A DNA stretch of 64,000 bases from Candidula unifasciata. Its lineage: Eukaryota > Mollusca > Gastropoda > Stylommatophora > Geomitridae. Below the pieces are notes generated by a model. That model was given only the letters and a program-made list of their open reading frames with translations, made no database searches and had not been told where the DNA came from. The position numbers and the translations under genes are program-made. Below, piece after piece: positions 10,571 to 22,478 of this stretch. Location of the stretch: NCBI GenBank assembly GCA_905116865.2, contig CAJHNH020007645.1, positions 124,001-188,000 on the forward strand. Direction: 5' to 3'. Position 1 is the first letter of the stretch; each line of letters starts with the position of its first letter.

Positions 10571-10578
10571 AATAAGCA

Positions 10579-10719
<141 letters not shown>

Positions 10720-10734
10720 GGCTGGGCTTACTTC

Positions 10735-11005
10735 GTGATAAAGTGGGCTTGAAGAATGTACTGTAGAGTCAGGTAGGCAGTGGAACAGAACAGACAGAGT
10801 TTCCGTACCTCCAAAGACTGAGTAAAATGGAAGTAAGCAGAAGAGCTGATCGGTTTTCAACGCACAGCGAAAGAACAGGGGGACTTTACAATCAGGTTGC
10901 AAACGATACTATCCGTATGGGGACTCCTCATTGGCTACCGATGACACAGAAAGAGAACGTGTACGGATGCCTCGATTGCTGTGATCTCAATAGCTGACTA
11001 TTTCT
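10735..11005 (+). pseudogene. LINE-1 3' fragment
   Basis: Reads RRADRFSTHSERTGGLYNQV, then NDTIRMGTPHW, then YGCLDCCDLNS. This aligns with the LINE-1 end YNQTAIGAIEIGTLR...YECPECCDVDS. It is diverged. Confidence 0.5.
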
Positions 11006-11029
11006 TCATATAGGAATGTATTCTACAAT

Positions 11030-11420
11030 TACATGTTCGTTTGCTTCTTTATCTTCTTCTTTATTCTTTTCTCTACTCTTTCTTGGAATGACTGGACAGG
11101 AAGAGATCTTTGGAACAGGCTATTCTGGTCGCTTTGTAAAAAATATTTAACACTGCTTTATCTAGTGTTCATCAATTTTGATTTGTATGGTTCTTCCTTT
11201 TCTGAAGAATATCATCACTTCTGTTTTGTATACGTTCATCTACATGCCATAGTTGTCGCATTTTATTACAATATTCTTGAAGTTTAACTGCTGTTGGTGC
11301 TATGATTGTCTGGTCATCTGCAAAAAAGCAATTCATGTTATAATTCTCCGATGTTGTTTCCTTCGCTGTTCGTAGCTGATTTTCAAATTTGGTCGTATGT
11401 TATGAACATCTCTAAATTAT
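11030..11420 (-). pseudogene. LINE-6 reverse transcriptase fragment
   Basis: The minus strand near 11310-11340 reads NCFFADDQTIIAPTAVKLQE. ADD is the catalytic reverse transcriptase motif. The stretch gacaggaagagatct near 11095 recurs at 62037 in another minus-strand LINE-6 copy. Confidence 0.5.
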
Positions 11421-11534
11421 TGGGGGTTTTCAACCTACAACAGAGGTATTGACATTAACGTCGTTGATCTAGAAAAGGGTCGCATTGGTCAAAGTGAGCT
11501 TGTTGAAAGTTTTGGTACCAAAATATCATTTTCG

Positions 11535-11745
11535 CGATCGGTGTGGAGTGCTGAGTTTGCGCTAACTACTGACATCCCAACAGTCGGACATTCCCATAAG
11601 GGCCTTCTCCTAATTTTCAGCAGCCAATGAAGAGTTCTTTTTCTGACGGTGCCAGTAGCCGTTTGATTATACGTCTGTTTTGCTTTTCCTCTGAGTAAAG
11701 AGTGTCGACCAGATTGACTGATTACAGTAATTGATTTGCCAAACT
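11535..11745 (-). pseudogene. LINE-1 3' end
   Basis: On the minus strand the sequence runs ...gtcagaaaaagaactcttca, ttggctgctgaaaattagg and gcccttatgggaatgtccg. This parallels ggaactctgcgcttgctgct, gaagatgggg and gcgcttatatgaatgtcc of the LINE-1 end at 0.96 kb. Confidence 0.5.
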
Positions 11746-12029
11746 CTGCTTGCCATTTGAGAGTGCAAAACCCATGCTAGCATCTCATCGTCTGCTGAGA
11801 GACATTAGTCAGCACGATACATATCGTCTGGGAGCAACGAGACCTAGATTAACAATATTTCCTCCAAATGTTTTAAGCATGTCATTGTCCACAGAATTCA
11901 GCCCCATACACGGAAGTTTGCCACGGAAGAGAGATCTAATGATTCTGTGGAAGAAACAAATTAGTAATACAGATTTTTGGAAAGAAGTAAAGAGCCGAAA
12001 GCCGCTGATCACTGTTATCAAAAAGAGGT

Positions 12030-12252
12030 TGTTTGTTGTTTGTTTTAATATCCAGAAGCCATGAGTTGTTAACCCTTAGGCTCGGTATTATGGATATCGC
12101 AACCTTTCGGCTTTGATTCCATTGTAAATACCGTAAATCTGGGAGAAAATATGGCTTTCCTGCCTACCCCCGGGATTGAGCCCGGACCACAAGGAGTTCG
12201 TCACCCGGTCTCCGCGCAATCCGTTTTAGCCAACTACGCTAGAGAGCCGGGC
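12030..12252 (-). mobile_element. SINE-E, complete copy with target duplication
   Basis: A 223-bp insert flanked by a perfect 13-bp duplication atcaaaaagaggt (12017-12029 and 12253-12265). On the minus strand it begins with a tRNA-like head, GCCCGGCTCTCTAGCGTAGT then TGG. The A box TAGCGTAGTTGG is consensus and the B box is GGGCTCAATCCC. It ends in an A-rich caaacaacaaaca tail, seen on the plus strand as tgtttgttgtttg. This is classic tRNA-derived SINE structure. Confidence 0.85.
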
Positions 12253-12596
12253 ATCAAAAAGAGGTAAGCTGTTGCATTATTATGAGTAGAAGACAAACCT
12301 GAAACATTTTGTGACAACTGTAAAGATTTATGGAAAGAAGCATAGGAAAGCGACGATAAAATATTGTTCACATCATGTTGTTATGGCACGCATTGTTGTC
12401 AACACAAGAAATAGTACATACTGTCGGAGATTCCAAGATCTGAAAAGCTTAACTCCAGTCGACGATGAAGGTGGAATGACGAAAAACTCTGCCGGTGACT
12501 CAGTGTAAATAATTACATTTCTGATTGCTTTCAGGTGAGACGTTGCTTGAGGGTTCCAAACTACCATTTTTCAAAGTCATCTCAACGTTGGTATAT

Positions 12597-13905
12597 TTAG
12601 AAAACTCACAGCGTTGGTTTACTTAGAATATATAATCACATAGTTATTCACAAACTCACAGCGCTGGTTTACTTAGAATATATAATGACATAGTTATTCA
12701 CAAACTCACAGCGCTGGTTTACTTAGAATATATATTGACATAGTTATTCACAAACTCACAGCGCTGGTTTACTTAGAATATATAATCACATAGTTATTCA
12801 CAAACTCACAGCGCTGGTTTACTTAGAATATATAATCACATAGTTATTCACAAACTCACAGCGCTGGTTTACTTAGAATATATAATGACATAGTTATTCA
12901 CAAACTCGCAGCGCTGGTTTACTTAGAATATATAATCACATAGTTATTCACAAACTCACAGCGCTGGTTTACTTAGAATATATAATCACATAGTTATTCA
13001 CAAACTCACAGCGCTGGTTTACTTAGAATATATAATCACATAGTTATTCACAAACTCACAGCGCTGGTTTACTTAGAATATATAATCACATAGTTATTCA
13101 CAAACTCGCAGCGCTGGTTTACTTAGAATATATAATCACATAGTTATTCACAAACTCGCAGCGCTGGTTTACTTAGAATATATAATCACATAGTTATTCA
13201 CAAACTCGCAGCGCTGGTTTACTTAGAATATATAATCACATAGTTATTCACAAACTCACAGCGCTAGTTTACTTAGAATATATAATCACATAGTTATTCA
13301 CAAACTCGCAGCGCTGGTTTACTTAGAATATATAATCACATAGTTATTCACAAACTCGCAGCGCTGCTTTACTTAGAATATATAATCACATAGTTATTCA
13401 CAAAATCGCAGCGCTGGTTTACTTAGAATATATAATCACATAGTTATTCACAAACTCACAGCGCTGGTTTACTTAGAATATATAATCACATAGTTATTCA
13501 CAAACTCGCAGCGCTGGTTTACTTAGAATATATAATCACATAGTTATTCACAAACTCGCAGCGCTGCTTTACTTAGAATATATAATCACATAGTTATTCA
13601 CAAACTCGCAGCGCTGTTTACTTAGAATATATAATCACATAGTTATTCACAAACTCACAGCGCTGGTTTTACTTAGAATATATAATCACATAGTTATTCA
13701 CAAACTCGCAGCGCTGGTTTACTTAGAATATATAATCACATAGTTATTCACAAACTCGCAGCGCTGCTTTACTTAGAATATATAATCACATAGTTATTCA
13801 CAAACTCGCAGCGCTGGTTTACTTAGAATATATAATCACATAGTTATTCACAAACTCACAGCGCTGGTTTACTTAGAATATATAATCACATAGTTATTCA
13901 CACAC
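12597..13905. repeat. 50-bp satellite array
   Basis: About 26 tandem copies of a 50-bp unit with the landmarks cacagcgctggtttacttag, aatatataatcacatag and ttattcac. Successive gcgct motifs fall 50 bp apart from 12661 to 13561; a 1-bp loss and a 1-bp gain follow. Sites vary at ctcaca/ctcgca and ggttt/gcttt. There is no coding potential. Confidence 0.95.
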
Positions 13906-14084
13906 TCAATTGCTCATGCGTTCCTTCTATTTAGGCTAGCTTTCCTTTTATAATTCTTTAATTAAAAAAAATATTTTAAAAAATTGTTTCGTTTACAATT
14001 GAAAAATTAACTACTAGCAACTTTTTTTAAAGACATGTATTTCTTCTTCGTCTACTCTGAACTCAATCTGTTTAACATGTATAT

Positions 14085-14200
14085 AGCTGACCACATTACA
14101 TGGGGAGTGCCGATTGATCTATAAAATATAGGTCTAGCCCTATATGCACAATACGCATAAAGGCATGGAAAAAGGTCCTTGACTTTACTTGTTATATAGA
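14085..14200 (+). mobile_element. SINE-A 3' fragment
   Basis: Contains ctgaccacattacatgggga, gtctagccctatatgc and ggcatggaaaaaggtcctt. Confidence 0.7.
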
Positions 14201-14229
14201 GCTGAAGGGTGATATTTCTCCTGTCTAGT

Positions 14230-14535
14230 TCATCTTAAAAGATCTGAACATCAAGAAAGATTGGCTAATAAACAGCATCCTTTCTCGAAAGCTGAAATAT
14301 TTGGGTCATATCAAGCGCCACGACGGATTGGAAAAAATTATAGCTAAAGGCATGGTACCAGGAAGGAGGGGCAGGGGCCGACCGACACGAAGATGGGCAC
14401 AGGATATAGGTGACTCATTGAGTGTGAAAGTGCATGAGGCGGGAGAACTGGCGAGAGACAGAGTTTCTTTCAGGCAGACTGTGATGAGAGCGACGTTCTG
14501 CAAAGAACCTGCTACATGATGATGATGATGAGTTC
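14230..14535 (+). pseudogene. LINE-3 3' end
   Basis: Reads KYLGHIKRHDGLEKIIAKGM, then VPGRRGRGRPTRRWAQDI, ending at an (ATG)n tail (14516-14533). YLGH and RGRP..RW are typical of non-LTR ORF2 C-termini. A sister copy is at 18.6 kb. Confidence 0.7.
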
Positions 14536-14768
14536 ATCCTTTTCTGGAAACTACAGCCCTATGTTCGATTGTGTTCGGGTCAACCTGTCAAAAAAGTTTT
14601 CATCCTCCAAACACATACATACATACCGTTTCCAACAGACGATGAAAAGATCTAATATATCTGTTTCTCTTGCTTATTCAGTTTATTTATCGCTGAATAA
14701 ACAAGACTGCATCTACACACGCATACACGCACACAGAAATGCAGGCATTCACTGACGTAGAAACTTAT

Positions 14769-14769
<1 letters not shown>

Positions 14770-14856
<87 letters not shown>
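14770..14856. repeat. (CA)n then (TA)n microsatellite
   Basis: About 36 bp of acac followed directly by about 50 bp of tata. Confidence 0.95.
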
Positions 14857-14857
<1 letters not shown>

Positions 14858-14859
14858 TA

Positions 14860-15690
14860 CAGATATGTATATATAAAACGAGAATGGCACCATTTTGTTC
14901 TATTCAACGAATCCACCACATACAATGAGCATAGATGTGCTAATGAGGAGATAAGTTATTTTCTAAAAGAATCTGGACGTTTTCTCATATTTACTGCAGT
15001 TTACTTTCTCTATCTGGTTGCACACCTGCTACCGCCTGACGATGTGGTAACTCTGTGACTTCAAGAGTCGCAAACTAGATGGTAAACAAACAGCACGGCA
15101 AGGATCACTAGAATAATATCTGCTTGAACGCACACACACACGCACACATGTGAAGCAAATGAAAGCGTGTTAAAATAAATGTTAAGATAAAAGATATGTA
15201 AAGAGAAGTATTACCTTCATAAATTGATAATATGGTTATAATTGTTCAAGAAATAAAGAAATATAATAAACGTATATATAAAAAAAAATTGATTTTAAAA
15301 TAGATATAAACTTACATTTACACTGACAATAACAGTTTGGTGGAGAGGGTGAGAGAAAGTTCAATGAAGGTGAGTAAATGTTCATAAATACACTGAGCAT
15401 CGAAATGAGGGGGGTGGGGTGTGGGTGAGGGAGAGTCATTCAAGCACTATAATGTAACACTTTCAAAAACAAAACAAAAATCCGATAATGTCACTCAAAT
15501 ACAAGTGTCTACAGAGGGCACAGATGACCAAATAGAGGAACAAGCCTTGTTAAGATCGCCCCCAGTGCTGGATTTGGGCATACGTTAAGAAAGCTACATC
15601 TTAGGGCTTCACATTATGTAGGGACCTTTAAGAAAAAATTCATATTTTTTCACACAAACTCACCGCAAACCCCTCCCACCCCCCCTTTCC
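14860..15690. other. No gene recognised
   Basis: AT-rich DNA with small CA-rich patches (15130) and a G/T-rich stretch (15405-15430). Nothing was recognised. Confidence 0.4.
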
Positions 15691-15699
15691 ATTTTTTTT

Positions 15700-16085
15700 C
15701 ACGCTTCAGCCTACACCTCAAGGCCAGTTAAAGTCGAGTTAAGGACCATTTTCCACGCTTCTGTCTACACCTCGAGGCCAGTTAAAGTCGAGTTAAGGAC
15801 CATTTTCCACGCTTCTTTCTACACCTCGAGGCCAGTTAAAGTCGAGTTAAGGACCATTTTCCACGCTTCTGTCTACACCTCGAGGCCAGTTAAAGTCGAG
15901 TTAAGGACCATTTTCCACGCTTCTGTCTACACCTCGAGGCCAGTTAAAGTCGAGTTAAGGACCATTTTCCCACGCTTCTGTCTACACCTCGAGGCGAGTT
16001 AAAGTCGAGTTAGGGACCATTTTCCAAAGCTTCTATCTACACCTCGAGGCCAGTTAAAGTCGAGTTAAGGACCATTTTCCCACGC
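15700..16085. repeat. 54-bp minisatellite
   Basis: About seven copies of a unit with cacgcttctgtctacacctc, gaggccagttaaagtcgagt and taaggaccattttc. The period of 54 was checked at ctacacctc (15711, 15765, 15819). The last copy runs straight into the SINE-A tail that follows. Confidence 0.9.
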
Positions 16086-16185
16086 CTTCGGTGGTAGGCT
16101 AGACCTATATTTTATATGCCAGTCGGCACTTGGTGGGTGATGTGGTCAGTATCACGCCGACCACTTAGACTTTCCAGACTTCACT
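16066..16185 (-). mobile_element. SINE-A 3' fragment
   Basis: Reads ggaccattttcccacgcctt, ggctagacctatattttat and gtgatgtggtcagtatcacg. This is the SINE tail in reverse orientation, truncated after about 110 bp. Confidence 0.65.
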
Positions 16186-16189
16186 GACC

Positions 16190-17170
16190 AGATCCCTTAG
16201 AGATTCATGTTTTCAAACGTGTCTTTTCCTCGGATGAAGTACAGTGGGGATTATACTGTTCTCAAGTTGGGGAACTATGCTGTCATTCCTTTTTACTCCG
16301 TGGAACTTTCCAGAGCAGATTTTTGTTTCCATGATCATCGGGACTTTTTTCTCTAGCCCTGCGCAGTATGGGCAATTTTATTTTTTAGATACATTTGTGG
16401 GTGGTAGCGCCGCACTGTTTTCTTAGAAACAAATCGCTGATATTTTATTTGATTTGTAACAGTTTGTTTACCTGTTCAGCTTTTGGGTTCGTGAATTTAA
16501 TGTTTATATTTAGAAATAGAAAAAAATTTCCACACAGATTTTTATGTTTTATTTAATATGTCGTCAGTGTTTGCAGTCAACATGTAATATGTGTCGTGGC
16601 TGTGTATTTTCGGCTTGTCTGTTTTCGTTCACCCAGGATGATTTTCAAATCAAAATCGATGATTTTGACGGGGGAAAAAATGTCCTTACCCCGCTTCTTA
16701 AATCAAAGTGGTCCATTTTCAAACTATATAGAAATTGGTACAAAGTCTGATTTTATTTGACTTGACATAATTACTAGTATAGGAAAAAAATCATTGCGAA
16801 AAGTTAACGGTTCCTTTTACCATAGTATTGCCTGCGTGCTAGGGAAGAGGCATGGCATGTCCGGAGGAGTCCATACGCCAGTCTCCATCCCTCATGCTAA
16901 ATTAGCTGTGCTGCTCTTGCGACTGCACACCTCACAGTCATTTAGCCCATAGGCAAATAGGTCTGTCTTTGGCTTGAGGTCTTTTATCGAGGTTTTTCCT
17001 CTTAATCCATTGTGTTTTGTGCCATTTCTTCTTCATGATTTTGCTGATTAGAATAAGATCTGAGTGCGCCTTTTTCCTCATATAAATACGGGTTCTCATA
17101 GGGCTAGATCCAGCTCTCAAGTAGAAATAGCTGGTGTGTTCCACTGTCCCAGAGATCCAGTACCTGCAGC
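16190..17170. other. No gene recognised
   Basis: Short open frames only, the largest near 16544-16750 with no family resemblance. Nothing was recognised. Confidence 0.4.
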
Positions 17171-17174
17171 CGGG

Positions 17175-17310
17175 ATCTCGTACACTCAGGCAGTTACTGG
17201 TGCCATCGGATCTGGAACTCTGCGCTCGCTGCAGAACATGCAGACGAAGCGCTTATGGGAATATCCCAAGTGGTGTGGTGTCGATTCGTAATTCAACATT
17301 CAAAATTACT
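17175..17310 (+). pseudogene. LINE-1 3' end
   Basis: Contains gatctggaactctgcgctcg, then gcgcttatgggaatatccc and gtggtgtcgattcgtaattc. This matches the LINE-1 end at about 0.95-1.05 kb. Confidence 0.6.
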
Positions 17311-18100
17311 AGCAAACACTTTAGCACTATAGTTCGTTTACGAATGCTCACTGTTGTATTTTAGATATTTCTTTTTCAGTAATTACGAATCTTGGGAACG
17401 CTATTTTTTTTAAGCCTGGACTTCTATTATCAGCTCGGCCTTAATGTTTTACATATCAATTATATTTACATTGCTCAGTTGTATCGAAACAGACGTTTTC
17501 TTTATTATTTTATCAGTTGTTGATTTATAGTTAGTTAATAAACATATGTTATAGTTTCGACATGAGTTGTGAGTACAATATCTCTTAGAGGCATTTCTGC
17601 AGTTGTTTAACACGAGGGCGTTAGTCAACTATTGTGACCTACTAATTTACATTAATGATTAGCATGCGACATAAGACATGCCTTGACACCTTGTGACGTA
17701 ACCTAATGAACGATGTAGGGCATTCCTTTTATAGCTCATTGCGACACCTTTGGTGCAACAGTTTTGCTGTTGTTCAATATTTACGTAAAAATGCAAGAAA
17801 CATGTAAGTTTTGGAAAGTTAGATTGATTAAATTTAAACTTTATGCTGTATAACTCTTAAAATTTCACACAGCAAGGTTCATTGTATTTGAATAATACCT
17901 CAAATAAGGACAAATGTATTACAGCTACTTGTTATAGGGGCAAAACATGTAACATAACGTTGAGAATGAAGTCGATATTAGTATATAATCTCATCCATTT
18001 AAATCCCAATAGGGCTAAAAAATAACTTTATTAACATCAGCACCAGTTTCTAAGTGCATTTTAGGAAATTGCCACATGTTAAGTTTGTCGACATTTTGTT
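17311..18100. other. No gene recognised
   Basis: AT-rich. Nothing was recognised. Confidence 0.4.
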
Positions 18101-18104
18101 AAAA

Positions 18105-18325
18105 TATCGGCGTCCTTGGCATCGGTTTTGCGAACTCTATTCGTAATGCCGGGGTACCAGGTTCGAGTCCAGGCGCAGGTGAATTGACCGCAGACCGTCC
18201 TGCGTTGATTTCGACAGTGGTATCGAGAGTAGACTGTTAAGGCAATGGCAAACTACTGAACGTAAATTTGCCTTAAAAAACAAAAGCCAAAATATGCAGG
18301 GGTTGGTTCTGCAACGTCGACCTAT
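18105..18325 (+). mobile_element. SINE-B copy
   Basis: The tRNA-like head contains taatgccggggtaccaggtt and a B box GGTTCGAGTCC. The body carries cgacagtggtatcgagagta, ggcaatggcaaactactga and ggttggttctgcaacgtcg. It shares head and body with the copy at 58.1 kb. Confidence 0.75.
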
Positions 18326-18594
18326 TAAAATCAAAATGAATATAAAAGTGCAAGGTTTTCAAGCATTTGATGACCAAGATTTAATCGATATCCAGGCTGT
18401 TTGTTTATTAGAATATTGTACTATACAGAAATTCCCATTCTCTTGCAAATTTATATTTTACGTCTGCATTGAATGTTTTTATGTGTCTACGAAAGGAGAA
18501 ACGGTTGACAATTAGAGACTTTTTCCATTAGATGTAATCAATACTGACCATTTGCGGCCGACACTGACTTTTAGTGTGTTTATATAGTCGTCCT

Positions 18595-18840
18595 AATAAA
18601 CAGCATCCTTTCTCGAAAGCTGAAGTATTTTGGTCATATCAAGCGCCACGACGGATTGAAAAAAATATAGCAGAAGGCATGGTACCAGGAAGGAGGGGCA
18701 GAGGCCGACCGACACGAAGATGGGCACAGGATATAAGTGACTCCTTGAGTGTGAAAGTTCATGAGGCGGGAGAACTGGCAAGAGACCGAGAGAGCGACGT
18801 TCTGTAAAGGACCTGCTACATGATGATGATATAGTCGTCC
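18595..18840 (+). pseudogene. LINE-3 3' end
   Basis: Near copy of the 14.2-14.5 kb element (atttggtcatatcaagcgcc, ggtaccaggaaggaggggca), ending tacatgatgatgat. The reading frame is interrupted. Confidence 0.7.
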
Positions 18841-19174
18841 AGTCTTATCGGCGTATTTATAACTACAGAACAATAACAGTTGTTGATGGAAATTATCGAA
18901 AATCACATGGAAATTATGCGACTCAAAACTTAAATTGAATGTCCCATTGAGAAATTTACGGTTCCTTTCAGTGTGTTAATTTTGTTGTATTTTGAAATGC
19001 TTCATCTGATTTATGTTATGTAAGAATTGAATAAAAACAAGGATGTAGTAGTAAACTAAATTTTTTACCTGGGCGCTTTATAAACTTTATCAAAATAGCA
19101 TATAATGAAAGCAGAAATAACGTTAAGTTACAGTGTTAAAGTGTCACAGTTGATAATGAAACGTTTATTATTAT

Positions 19175-19625
19175 TGTTATTATTATTGACATCATCATTA
19201 TTATCATCATCATTATCAGTACTTCATACTTATCATCAAGTGACTTGCCAGCAGGCGTAGGCGTTCATGCATCTCCACAGATCTGGGTCTTTGGTGTTCT
19301 GGATCACTTCCACTAATGATCTTTCTTCATGCCACTGTCTTCAGACATCCATTTTCATTTCTCATGGTCTGCCTCTGCTTCCTCTACCAGTGATCTTTCC
19401 AGTCGTCACAATATTTTCCAGCGCTTCTTTTCCTATCACATGACCAAAGATCTTTATTTGTCCCCTTCTCATTGTTTTATACAATGTTTTACATTCATTG
19501 GCAATTTCCAGGCAATAATTGTTAATTATTCTGGCAGTCCAAGGTATTTGCAACATTCTTCTCAAGAGCTACATCTCAGTTGCCTCCAAACACTTCTTAA
19601 TTTGTTTGCTCACATTCCAAGATTC
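19175..19625 (-). pseudogene. LINE-2 3' end
   Basis: The minus strand reads RRMLQIPWTARIINN, KIFGHVIGKEALENIVTTGK and ITGRGSRGRP, then an (ATG)n tail (atcatcat on plus). The same family is found at 24.2-25.1 kb. Confidence 0.75.
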
Positions 19626-19964
19626 ACTGTTTGATTATTTTATACAGTGTCAAAGTTACTAATGAAAATTTTTTTTTATTATTACTATTCTTATCATCAT
19701 TATCATCATCAGCAGCAAGTTTATTATGACTAGTACTTGGAGAGTCAGAAGAGCAGCCTAGATTATTTGAAATAGGGACTGACTGACTGATGATCAACCC
19801 CACCAGGACTGCACGAGAGATAAACAGCCAGTGTGCCACCAATCAGATAAGGATCACCCAAACGGAAGTCCTGAAAACTCGTTTAATTGTTAGGTTATAT
19901 CTACGGCCCCCGACGGGTGGGGCTTTACATTATTTCGTCCTATATAGAGGAGGTACATATCATA

Positions 19965-20360
19965 GGGAAGGGTCACAACAACTTATCACAAACATCTGAA
20001 AAGACGTTCACCGTCTTTTGGTCATGTTACGAGAATAAAGAATTTGGAACACGTAATAACCGCTGGAAAGATATGTTGAAACATAGACAAAGAAAGACAG
20101 AACGACCTGATTTTTGACAACCATTTGTCCTGGCATTAAACGGCGTCAGCACTTGTACTGATTCATGCTGCCGAATATCGCAGATTGTGAAGAGACACGG
20201 TCTCCCAAGCCAGTCGGCAAGGCATTTGATGATGATGATGATGTTGAAGATGCAGATGGTGACAAAGATGAATGATGAAGATGATGATGCTGGTGATGGT
20301 GATATTATTGACGATGATGATGACGACGATGGTGATGATGAATGACGATGATAAACAATT
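19965..20360 (+). pseudogene. LINE-2 3' end with long (ATG)n-rich tail
   Basis: Decayed match to the 24.8-25.05 kb element: caacttatcacaaacatctg, tttggtcatgttacgagaa, then cagattgtgaagag and gccagtcggcaaggcatttg. The tail is gatgatgatg-rich to about 20360. Confidence 0.65.
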
Positions 20361-20379
20361 CATGTATAAATCTGATATG

Positions 20380-21250
20380 AGAGACTCATACCAAAACAAT
20401 ATTAAATATGTCTAGTTTAAAAACTAAGCATTTAATCTCCTTTAGTGAAGCACATCGCACCTTGATACATTTTTTAAAGCATTCAGGCGGTGTGCTAGAG
20501 AGTCCTGCAAGTCAATGCCACTGGCAAGTATGTCTGTGTCATTTTTAGTTTGTTCCTCCGCTCCTACTGTTGTGTAATAAACTGATGGAAAATAAGCTAG
20601 AGATGTTTGCTGTCTAGATGATCCTAGGAATTCTTTTGCAAGTGTAACCTCCACCCCGGACTTTTGCCTGAATGTTTGACAACAGTGTGTGACTCTGTAA
20701 GTCACCTTTCAGATGCCAGTCAAGCAGGACCATAACCCAGATACCCAAGGTCCCCCCCCTCCCCCAGAAAAACAAACAGATGCTCACCAGACAGTGTCTA
20801 AAAAGATGCTGGTACTAGCCGCAAAGTTGCTATTGCAGTGACGCTAAAAATAAGGCCATATGTATAAATTGGACATCCAAAATTTGTCCATGCCAATATT
20901 CGGTTTTTTTTTTTTTTTAACGTTAAATTTGTGTTTGATCTTCGCCTGAAAGTCAATATTCGCCCTTCCTCGGATGTGGTCGGCGAGTTATCAGACCCTA
21001 ATAAATTTGATGAGGGACCGATTCCAAGTTATTAAATTAAGGAATGGCTGTCCACTTGGACGAGAATTCAGGTTTTCGCCGAGAAATGTCACCACAGTAT
21101 CGCTATAGTTGATCAGCGAATCCGTTCATTTAATGACGATGTTCTTTGAATCTCTTAGAGCAAATTTTTTTTTAAAAAACGAGTGCTGGTGAATCGTATC
21201 GAAATGCTGTTAAATCACCAGGACATCATTTACCAGAAGTGACGTTACCT
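20380..21250. other. No gene recognised
   Basis: Contains a CT-rich patch near 20750 and a poly-T run near 20906. Nothing was recognised. Confidence 0.4.
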
Positions 21251-21324
21251 GATGATATAATAGTCATTGCTTGTTCATCCAAGAAGTAAATTTCCTTTTA
21301 AAATTTATTTATGGAGACCTACAG

Positions 21325-21435
21325 TGTATTTAGAAGAAGAAGCAGAAGAAGAAGAAGAAGAAGAAGAAGAAGAAGAAGAAGAAGAAGAAGAAGAAGAAGA
21401 AGAAGAAGAGAAGAAGAAGAAGAAGAAGAAGACAG
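21325..21435. repeat. (AAG)n microsatellite
   Basis: About 105 bp of gaagaa repeats. The Glu/Lys-rich open frame across it is a repeat artefact. Similar purine arrays are at 52.65 kb and, inverted, at 54.53 kb. Confidence 0.95.
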
Positions 21436-21439
21436 CAAC

Positions 21440-22260
21440 AACAACAACAAGATTCAGAGAGAATGACGAGGCAGAGGGAGAGGAGAATCTAAGGTACTTA
21501 ATTCAGATCACTGGAACACCGGGATGTTTTTTTAACCGAAATTTATAAAGGAAGGTAATCTTTAAAATCACTATTTATTTATAGTTTGAACGTGGTTTGT
21601 TCCCCTGTTTATTTCATTTGTTGTCAATTCTGAAATAGTAGATAACTAATGGTTTACGTGCATACATTTGTGATGTTTTCTTTCTTGTTTGCTGTTTGTT
21701 GGTGAAAGTTTTGGGGTTGCAACCCACTGTGTTTGTTTAATCTAAGTGCGTTTCGTGAAGCTGATCTATGAAGACGACCAAAAGAAACATTAGGAGGGAA
21801 GCTAACGAGAGACACTAAAAAGACCAGTCTGAATTCGCCCATTATATTTAGAAGATTGCACAAAATAAAACAATACCAGGCTTGCTGAGTCTTCACCCAC
21901 CCAGACTGCACTACAGGTTACTTTGTAACTGTTCATGTGCTCTAACGTCACTTAGTCCTACACGAAAAGGGTTCCTGCGATTTGAACTTGCTGGATTCTC
22001 ATTATCGAGATATTAATCCTGTAGAATGCAATCCTGTTTCGTCTGTCGGTCGATGAATCACTTTGTCCCTGATTTCCAAAGGTTTATCATACCATCCAAA
22101 AATTAAGTAAAATCAGTCTGTACTGCAGACCAACAAGGCAGATCTCAGATACCCTGTTCCAGCTTCAAAAAAGTTATAATCGGGCCACCCGTAACAGTTT
22201 CACCAGCCAGGTGTCACCTGTAGCCCTACGCAGGTAAGGATTTCTTGGAGTGAACTAACA
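21440..22260. other. No gene recognised
   Basis: No protein-like frame or transposon signature was recognised. Confidence 0.4.
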
Positions 22261-22264
22261 AAAA

Positions 22265-22335
22265 TAAAATTGTAAATTTGTGTAGAACGGAATGGAGAAA
22301 TAGATTGCGCGGCTTATGTAATGTATGAACGGCAC
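22265..22335 (+). pseudogene. LINE-8 short fragment
   Basis: gtagaacggaatggagaaat then agattgcgcgg matches ttagaacgggatggagaaat and agactgcgcc at 55.67 kb, which is the end of a LINE-like frame. Confidence 0.4.
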
Positions 22336-22404
22336 CAGATGATGTTTTAAGCCGACGTTGTAAGGCGAGTTTTTCGGTAGTTTCCGTTTGCATATCTTTG
22401 CTGC

Positions 22405-22478
22405 AGTTATTGTAGAGGAACGACTGGCAGAAAGTTAACAGCGGGAGACCCAGGTTCGAATCCTTGGTAAGGCTGTGG
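22405..22478 (+). repeat. tRNA-derived fragment
   Basis: Second copy of the 1345-1418 segment, with gcgggagacccaggttcgaa and tccttggtaa. It has a good B box and a poor A box. Confidence 0.5.

Noticed and set aside
12170..12255. Functional tRNA on the minus strand
   Set aside because: The A and B boxes are good, but it lies exactly at the head end of an insert with a target duplication and A-rich tail, so it is a SINE head.
12597..13905. CRISPR-like regular repeats
   Set aside because: Units are contiguous with no unique spacers, and the window is clearly eukaryotic. The same applies to the arrays at 25.8, 27.3, 33, 61 and 63 kb.
21267..21548. Acidic Glu/Lys-rich protein
   Set aside because: Open frame created by (AAG)n; the flanks show no coding character.
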